Under the pieces are notes generated by a model that was given only the letters and a program-made list of their open reading frames with translations, ran no database searches and had not been told where the DNA came from. Both the position numbers and the translations under genes were made by a program. Positions 59,153 to 64,000 of a stretch of DNA of 64,000 bases are shown one piece after another. Positions within the stretch are counted from its first letter, which is position 1, and every line of letters starts with the position of its first letter. Origin of the DNA: Bradyrhizobium sp. AUGA SZCCT0176 (lineage in GTDB: Bacteria > Pseudomonadota > Alphaproteobacteria > Rhizobiales > Xanthobacteraceae); contig NZ_JAFCMB010000016.1 in the NCBI RefSeq assembly GCF_018130145.1, forward strand, positions 85,670 to 149,669, read 5' to 3'.

Positions 59153-59286
59153 CCGGCTGCGTCAGGCCGATTGGCTAACCCCGCCTGAAAACGGGAGCGT
59201 TTTTGCTTGGGATTGAACCGACACCTCCGATGCGCCGACCAATGGGTCGTGCGAACGTGGGGACCGATCGAGTCGGGGCGTTATCA

Positions 59287-59691
59287 ATGATCTTGCAATC
59301 CCTCGCCGGGCTACCGGCGTTTCTGGTCTATTTCTGCACGGCGCTGGTCGCCGTGGCCGCCTACCTCTTCGTCTATACCCGTGTCACGCCGCATGACGAG
59401 TTCCTGCTGATCCGCGACAATAATCCGGCAGCGGCAATCGCATTGGGGCTCAGCCTGCTCGGCTTCGCGCTGCCTTTGGTCAGCGCCATCGCCCATTCCG
59501 CCAATGTCTGGGATTGCCTGATCTGGGCTGTCGTCGCGCTGATCGTGCAGATCATCGTCTTTTACCTCGTCAAGATACCGGTGCCGAACCTGTCGCAGCG
59601 CATCGCAGGCGGCGAACTTGCCGCCGCCATCTGGCTTGGACTAGCCTCGCTGGCCGCGGGCGCGCTCAACGCTGCCAGCATGATCTACTGA
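59287..59691 (+). CDS. DUF350 family membrane protein (YjfL-like)
   Basis: 134 residues from ATG 59287, four hydrophobic segments. VTPHDEFLLIRDNNPAAAIA and LGLSLLGFALPLVSAIAHSA are the DUF350 signature. First gene of a three-gene unit like E. coli yjfL-yjfM-yjfC. Spacing to the next gene is 2 bases. Confidence 0.85.
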   Translation: MILQSLAGLPAFLVYFCTALVAVAAYLFVYTRVTPHDEFLLIRDNNPAAAIALGLSLLGFALPLVSAIAHSANVWDCLIWAVVALIVQIIVFYLVKIPVPNLSQRIAGGELAAAIWLGLASLAAGALNAASMIY

Positions 59692-59693
59692 CC

Positions 59694-60140
59694 ATGGCGA
59701 ACAAGCCCCCCAAACGCACAAGCGAATTCGGGACGCGCAAACCATCGGTGCCGCCTGTGCCGCAGTCGTCGGGCCCGCCGGCAAAGCGTTCGGGCCACGT
59801 TGCGTTGTTTCTGATGGGCACGCTCGCGGTTGGCAGTGCCGCCTACACGCTGATGCCCAGCAACAAATGCGAACCGTCGCCGAACACAGCGCAGCCGTCG
59901 CTGCTGCAAAGCAGCGCCGCCGAATGCCAGCAGCGCGGATCTTCATCCAGCAGTTCGGGTGGCGGCGGAAGCTCCTCACGCAGCAGCTATTACTCCGGCG
60001 GCTCCTCGTCGAGTTCTTCGGGTTCGAGCAATTCCTCCTCGAACTATTCGGGCTCTAGCACCTCCGATTCCGGCTCGCACAGCGCGCAGCGCGGCGGCTT
60101 CGGTTCGTTCGGGCATGCCGTCGGCTTCTCTGGCGGCTGA
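59694..60140 (+). CDS. DUF1190/YgiB (YjfM)-like Ser/Gly-rich lipoprotein-like protein
   Basis: 148 residues. A cytoplasmic-like basic start with one membrane segment (HVALFLMGTLAVGSAAYTLM), then a Cys in SNKCEPSP and another in AECQQRGSS, followed by about 65 residues of Ser/Gly/Tyr low complexity. This plan matches YgiB/YjfM (DUF1190). It lies between DUF350 and the ATP-grasp gene as in other genomes. Confidence 0.75.
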   Translation: MANKPPKRTSEFGTRKPSVPPVPQSSGPPAKRSGHVALFLMGTLAVGSAAYTLMPSNKCEPSPNTAQPSLLQSSAAECQQRGSSSSSSGGGGSSSRSSYYSGGSSSSSSGSSNSSSNYSGSSTSDSGSHSAQRGGFGSFGHAVGFSGG

Positions 60141-60145
60141 ATGTC

Positions 60146-61303
60146 ATGGAACGCATCCCCTGCCCCGAACGCGACGACTGGCGTGCCACCGCCGAAAGCG
60201 CCGGATTCACTTTTCACACCATAGGCGGCGAGCGTTATTGGGACGAACGGGCCTATTACGCATTCACGCTGAACGAGATCGAACGGCGGATCGAGGCGCC
60301 CACCGGTGAGATCGAGGCGATGTGCCTCGAGGTGGTCGGCCGCGCGATCAACGACGAAAAATATCTGCGCCGGTTGAAAATACCGGAAGCCTTCTGGCCG
60401 CTGCTGTCAGAGAGCTGGCGCCGCCGCGACGCCAGCCTCTATGGCCGGCTGGACCTGAGCTACGACGGCTGGAGCCCGGCGAAACTGCTGGAGTACAACG
60501 CGGATACGCCGACCTCGATTTTCGAAGCGGCGGTTTTCCAGTGGACCTGGCTCGAACAGGCGATCGAGCGCAGCATCATCCCGAAGCGCGCCGACCAGTT
60601 CAACTCGATCCATGAACGGCTGATCGACGCCTGGAAAAAACACGGCAGCGCAAAGCACCTGCATCTGGCCGGGATGACCGACAATGCCGAGGACGCCGGA
60701 ACACTGGCCTATCTGCAGGACACCGCGAGTCAGGCCGGATTGAAGACCACGCTGATGGACATTAAGGACGTTGGCCTCGGGGGCGATGGCCGGTTCGTCG
60801 ATCTCGACGATCGCAGCATTGAGCTTGCCTTCAAGCTCTACCCCTGGGAATGGATGTTTCAAGACACGTTCGGCGCAAATCTGTCGAGCACGCCGACGCG
60901 CTGGATCGAGCCGCCGTGGAAAGCGATCCTGTCCAACAAGGGCATTCTTCCGCTGCTCTGGGAGATGTTCCCGAAACACCCCAATTTGCTGCCGGCCTAT
61001 TTCGAGGACGATCCGAAGGCGGCGATGCTCGGCTCCTCGTTCGTGCGCAAGCCGCTTTATTCGCGCGAAGGCGCAAATGTTACGCTCGTCAGCGCCGGCT
61101 CGACGCTGATGGAACAGCAAGGCCCATATGGGGCGGAAGGCTTCATCGTGCAGGGTTTCGCGTCCCTGCCGAGCTTTTCCGACCAATACCCGGTGCTCGG
61201 AAGCTGGCTGATCGATCACACACCGTGCGGACTATCGATCCGCGAGGACGAAAATCCGATCACCGGCAACACGTCGCGGTTCGTACCGCACGCGATCCTC
61301 TAG
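60146..61303 (+). CDS. Glutathionylspermidine-synthase-like ATP-grasp protein (YgiC/YjfC)
   Basis: 385 residues, normal for YgiC. RLDLSYDGWSPAKLLEYNAD and TPTSIFEAAVFQWTWLEQ are the family core, with the ATP-grasp residues in FVRKPLYSREGANV and the C-terminal LGSWLIDHTPCGLSIRED. It lacks the amidase domain of full glutathionylspermidine synthase, as YgiC does. A C-N ligase acting on a peptide or polyamine is expected; substrate unknown. Last gene of the unit. Confidence 0.88.
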   Translation: MERIPCPERDDWRATAESAGFTFHTIGGERYWDERAYYAFTLNEIERRIEAPTGEIEAMCLEVVGRAINDEKYLRRLKIPEAFWPLLSESWRRRDASLYGRLDLSYDGWSPAKLLEYNADTPTSIFEAAVFQWTWLEQAIERSIIPKRADQFNSIHERLIDAWKKHGSAKHLHLAGMTDNAEDAGTLAYLQDTASQAGLKTTLMDIKDVGLGGDGRFVDLDDRSIELAFKLYPWEWMFQDTFGANLSSTPTRWIEPPWKAILSNKGILPLLWEMFPKHPNLLPAYFEDDPKAAMLGSSFVRKPLYSREGANVTLVSAGSTLMEQQGPYGAEGFIVQGFASLPSFSDQYPVLGSWLIDHTPCGLSIREDENPITGNTSRFVPHAIL

Positions 61304-61325
61304 CTGACGTCGATAGACCGATAGA

Positions 61326-62207
61326 TCAGCGTGCCGACGCCACCGACCTTGGCGCCTGCGGCACCAGGGTCGCTACCCCGGGGCGCACAACAGTTGGTGC
61401 GGCATTTGGACGATAGAGCCCACGGCGATCCGGATAGGGCTTGAAGGCATTGGTGATTCCGACCACGGATTCGGCAGCCCCCAGCGCCAGCACGCCATCG
61501 GGCTCCAGCATCCGCGAGATGCGTTCGAAGATTTTGGCTTTGGTGTCCTGGTCGAAGTAGATCAGGACGTTGCGGCAGAAGATCACGTCGAACGTGCCGA
61601 GGTGAGAAAAATCCTGCAGCAGGTTCAACTGACGGTGCTGCACCATGCTGCGGATGTCGGCGTTGAGCTGCCACAGCTCGCCATTCTGCGTGAAATATTT
61701 CACCAGCATCTGGATCGGCAGGCCGCGCTGCACCTCGAACTGGCTGAAGATGCCGGCCTTGGATTTTTCCAGCACGGCCAGCGAAAGGTCGGTCGCGACG
61801 ATCTCGGTGCGCCAGCCCGCCAGCATGGCGCCGGCCTCCTTCAGGCACATCGCAATCGAGTACGGCTCCTGCCCGGTCGAGGAAGCCGCGCACCAGATGC
61901 GCAGGGAACGACGCGCCGCGCGCGCCTGCGCTAGCGCCGGGAGAACCGCCTCTTTCAGATGATCGAACGGAAGCTTGTCGCGAAAGAAGAAGGTCTCGTT
62001 GGTGGTCATCGCCTCGACCACCTCGGCAGTCAGCGCGTCGGCGCCGGCCTTTATCTTCTGAACGAGTTCGGGGATACCGGCAAGGCTCGCCTTGCGCGCC
62101 AGCGGCACCAGACGGCTCTCGACGAGATATTGCTTGTCGGGGGACAGGTCCAGCCCGGAACGCTCTTTCAGAAGCTTACGCAGATACTCATAGTCTTGAG
62201 GCGTCAC
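61326..62207 (-). CDS. cheR: Chemotaxis protein methyltransferase CheR
   Basis: 293 residues. GTG 62207 overlaps the cheB stop (GTGA). The N-terminal helical domain includes LVESRLVPLARK; the SAM-binding part has MTTNETFFFRDKLPFDHLKE, IWCAASSTGQEPYSIAM and FDVIFCRNVLIYFDQDTKAK. Methylates glutamates of chemoreceptors. A Pro/Ala/Val tail extends the C-terminus. Confidence 0.94.
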   Translation of the reverse strand: MTPQDYEYLRKLLKERSGLDLSPDKQYLVESRLVPLARKASLAGIPELVQKIKAGADALTAEVVEAMTTNETFFFRDKLPFDHLKEAVLPALAQARAARRSLRIWCAASSTGQEPYSIAMCLKEAGAMLAGWRTEIVATDLSLAVLEKSKAGIFSQFEVQRGLPIQMLVKYFTQNGELWQLNADIRSMVQHRQLNLLQDFSHLGTFDVIFCRNVLIYFDQDTKAKIFERISRMLEPDGVLALGAAESVVGITNAFKPYPDRRGLYRPNAAPTVVRPGVATLVPQAPRSVASAR

Positions 62208-63382
62208 GCACGATCTCCCGAAAACAACCGAACCAGTTTCGGCGCGATCTGATTAAGCGGCAATATCGCGGCGCAAATGCCGGCATTCGCGGCCGCTCCC
62301 GGCATGCCCCACACCACACTCGTCGCCTCGTCCTGGGCAATCACGCTGCCGCCGGCCGCGACAATATCCTTGCCGCCGCGCATGCCGTCGGAGCCCATGC
62401 CGGTCAGGATCACGGACATGATGCCGCCCTGCCAGACGTCGATCGCCGAGGTGAACAGCGGATCGACCGCAGGCTTGCAGAAATTCACCGGCGGTCCGTC
62501 GTCGAGCGCGATCGCCGCCTCCGCGCCATGGCGCACGACCTTCATATGACGGCCGCCCGGCGCGAGATAGATCCGGCCGGCCTTGACGATTTCGCCATCG
62601 ACCGCCTCATGCGCCGGCCGACGGCTCGAACGCGCCAGATGCTCGGCGAGAATCGTGGTGAAGGTCGGCGGCATGTGCTGCGTGATCAGAACCGGGAAAC
62701 GGTCGATCACAGGCCCGATTTCGGTGACCAGCGACATCAGCGCCTGCGGACCACCGGTCGACGAACCGATCAGGAGCACGCGCGGCGCCAGCATGCTGAA
62801 CGGGCGGCGTGCCAATTGCGATTGCGCTGCCGGTGCCACCGTCGGCGCTCGGACCGAAGCTTCACGCGGCCGCTCGTGGACCGGCGCCAGAGGCGGCGTC
62901 ACATGCGCGGGCGCGTGCACGTTGCGGCGGATCTTGGCGCCGAGGTGACGGATCTTCTGGATCAGATCGTGGCGAAAAGTTTCGGCTGCGGAAGCCTCGC
63001 GCGTGCTTTCGGGCTTTGGAATGTAGTCGGAGGCGCCAAGCGAGAGCGCCTTGAAGCTGATCTCCGCATTGCGGCGGGTCAGCGTCGAGGCCATGATGAT
63101 GATGAGATCACGCTTCTTCGCCAGCAGTTTCGGCAGCGCGGAAATGCCGTCGAGCTCCGGCATTTCGATATCGAGCACGGCGACGTCGGGATTGATGCGT
63201 TCGAGCTGGTTGACGGCGTCGAGGCCGGTGCGCAGGGAGGCGACGACCTCCATGTCCGGCTCGGCTCCGATCCAGCGCGAGATCATCCCGCGGATGACGA
63301 CGCTGTCGTCGACCACCATAACACGCAGCTTGTCCTGCCGTGTCGAAGTCGGGGCCGCGGCACTTGTCAACGCAATACTCAT
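62204..63382 (-). CDS. cheB: Chemotaxis response regulator/protein-glutamate methylesterase CheB
   Basis: 392 residues. The receiver has MVVDDSVVIRGMISRW and phospho-Asp in VAVLDIEMPELDGISALPKL; a long Pro/Arg/His linker (about residues 140-195) leads to the esterase with Ser in LLIGSSTGGPQAL, His in ITQHMPPTFT and Asp in GSDGMRGGKDI. Removes methyl groups from receptors when phosphorylated. Coupled to cheR. Confidence 0.94.
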   Translation of the reverse strand: MSIALTSAAAPTSTRQDKLRVMVVDDSVVIRGMISRWIGAEPDMEVVASLRTGLDAVNQLERINPDVAVLDIEMPELDGISALPKLLAKKRDLIIIMASTLTRRNAEISFKALSLGASDYIPKPESTREASAAETFRHDLIQKIRHLGAKIRRNVHAPAHVTPPLAPVHERPREASVRAPTVAPAAQSQLARRPFSMLAPRVLLIGSSTGGPQALMSLVTEIGPVIDRFPVLITQHMPPTFTTILAEHLARSSRRPAHEAVDGEIVKAGRIYLAPGGRHMKVVRHGAEAAIALDDGPPVNFCKPAVDPLFTSAIDVWQGGIMSVILTGMGSDGMRGGKDIVAAGGSVIAQDEATSVVWGMPGAAANAGICAAILPLNQIAPKLVRLFSGDRA

Positions 63383-63463
63383 TACTTCACCAGGAACGAC
63401 TCGAACGGCACGCTTACGAAAACAACGCCGAAGGCCGCCTGGCCGCCGGATCGTCTGGACCGA

Positions 63464-63829
63464 TCAGATCAGGCCGACTTCCTGGAACTTCGCGGTGACG
63501 ATGTCCTTGTCGAACGGCTTCATGATGTATTCGTTGGCGCCGGCGTGCAGTGCACGTGCGATGTGCGCGACGTCGTTTTCGGTGGTGCAGAACACCACCT
63601 TGGGCGCATCGCCGCCGGGCATGCGGCGCAGATTGCCGAGGAATTCATAGCCGTCCATCACGGGCATGTTCCAGTCGAGCAGGACCGCCTCGGGCATGGC
63701 GCGCTTGCAGGCGTCCAGCGCTTTCGCGCCGTCCTCGGCTTCGATGATCTGGAAATCAAGACCTTCCAGGATACGACGTGCGACCTTTCGAATGACACTG
63801 GAGTCATCGACGACGAGACATGTTCTCAT
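63464..63829 (-). CDS. cheY: Chemotaxis response regulator CheY
   Basis: 121 residues, receiver only. CLVVDDSSVIRKVARRIL, phospho-Asp in AVLLDWNMPVMDGYEFL, Thr in VVFCTTENDVAHI and Lys in EYIMKPFDKDIVTAKF. Position between cheW and cheB and overall sequence favour CheY over other receivers. Confidence 0.9.
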   Translation of the reverse strand: MRTCLVVDDSSVIRKVARRILEGLDFQIIEAEDGAKALDACKRAMPEAVLLDWNMPVMDGYEFLGNLRRMPGGDAPKVVFCTTENDVAHIARALHAGANEYIMKPFDKDIVTAKFQEVGLI

Positions 63830-63904
63830 TTTCGGCCTCTACTTCCATTCCCCAAAAGGGGACGTTTCCAAATGTTATGTACGCTTTCGCCTTGCTTCTG
63901 CTTC

Positions 63905-64000
63905 TTATGCCGCCAACAGATCCGGCACGATTTCGAGGACGCGATCGACATCGAGGACGACCATGAGCTGGCCGTCGAGGCGGTGGACGCCGCCGGCGAG
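63905..64000 (-). CDS. cheW: Chemotaxis adaptor CheW (C-terminal end only)
   Basis: The last 31 residues read GGVHRLDGQLMVVLDVDRVL then EIVPDLLAA. The pattern of a CheW C-terminus (LDG-x-L-hydrophobic-hhLDVDRhL) is clear, though the fragment is short. The rest lies beyond the window. Confidence 0.7.
   Translation of the reverse strand, partial: LAGGVHRLDGQLMVVLDVDRVLEIVPDLLAA

Noticed and set aside
1..64000. tRNA or rRNA genes
   Set aside because: No cloverleaf-like T-loop/anticodon combination or rRNA signature was recognised by eye; a tRNA scan would settle it.

Overview
The window looks like chromosomal DNA of a Bradyrhizobium-type alphaproteobacterium (Nitrobacteraceae). This rests on the high GC content, the small-protein families typical of that group (DUF3551, DUF6894, DUF4864), a CtrA regulator beside flagellar genes, a cheW-cheY-cheB-cheR order, and dispersed palindromic repeats that I recognise from Bradyrhizobium. 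No sequence search was run; all family calls come from motifs.

Layout. 1-2396: 5' part of a zinc-ribbon/class III cyclase/AAA-ATPase regulator. 2.9-3.2 kb: relic of a TctC/Bug binding protein. 3.4-11.3 kb: a complete branched-chain-amino-acid-type ABC importer (livK, H, M, G, F), followed by a cytochrome P450 that converges on a Baeyer-Villiger-type flavin monooxygenase; together they could import and oxidise a small organic compound. 11.5-31 kb: housekeeping and metabolic genes (gamma-glutamyltransferase, LprI-like protein, HWE histidine kinase with response regulator, transglutaminase, rhodanese, MFS carrier, amidase, SMP-30 lactonase, DapA-like aldolase, membrane-less SecD-like protein, cytosine-deaminase-like amidohydrolase, TenA). 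Inside this stretch, 25.9-26.7 kb holds three small genes with double-glycine leaders around a divergent promoter region with two GTGA-N6-TCAC palindromes.

31-49 kb is an accessory-like zone: many very small genes, several frameshifted genes, an IS5-family transposase relic, a TadG-like protein, an alpha/beta hydrolase, a Crp/Fnr regulator, a fourth double-glycine peptide, and five copies of a roughly 65-residue helical protein. Three of those copies are translationally coupled to unrelated mini-ORFs. At least ten copies of one palindromic repeat lie between 40 and 49.1 kb, mostly at 3' ends of these genes. 49.8-50.4 kb holds two larger dispersed repeats.

50.6-64 kb is motility and cell-cycle: flhA, an ECF sigma/anti-sigma pair, fliJ, fliI, divergent ctrA, a cytochrome P460-cupredoxin fusion, a yjfL/yjfM/yjfC-like operon, and cheR, cheB, cheY and the end of cheW. 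CtrA-like boxes lie upstream of flhA and between fliI and ctrA, and five GANTC sites lie in the ctrA leader.

The best candidates for something undescribed are (1) the double-glycine peptides with their GTGA-N6-TCAC promoters, including a promoter/leader cassette shared by two unrelated small genes, and (2) the duplicated 65-residue helical protein family with a conserved leader and variable coupled partner.
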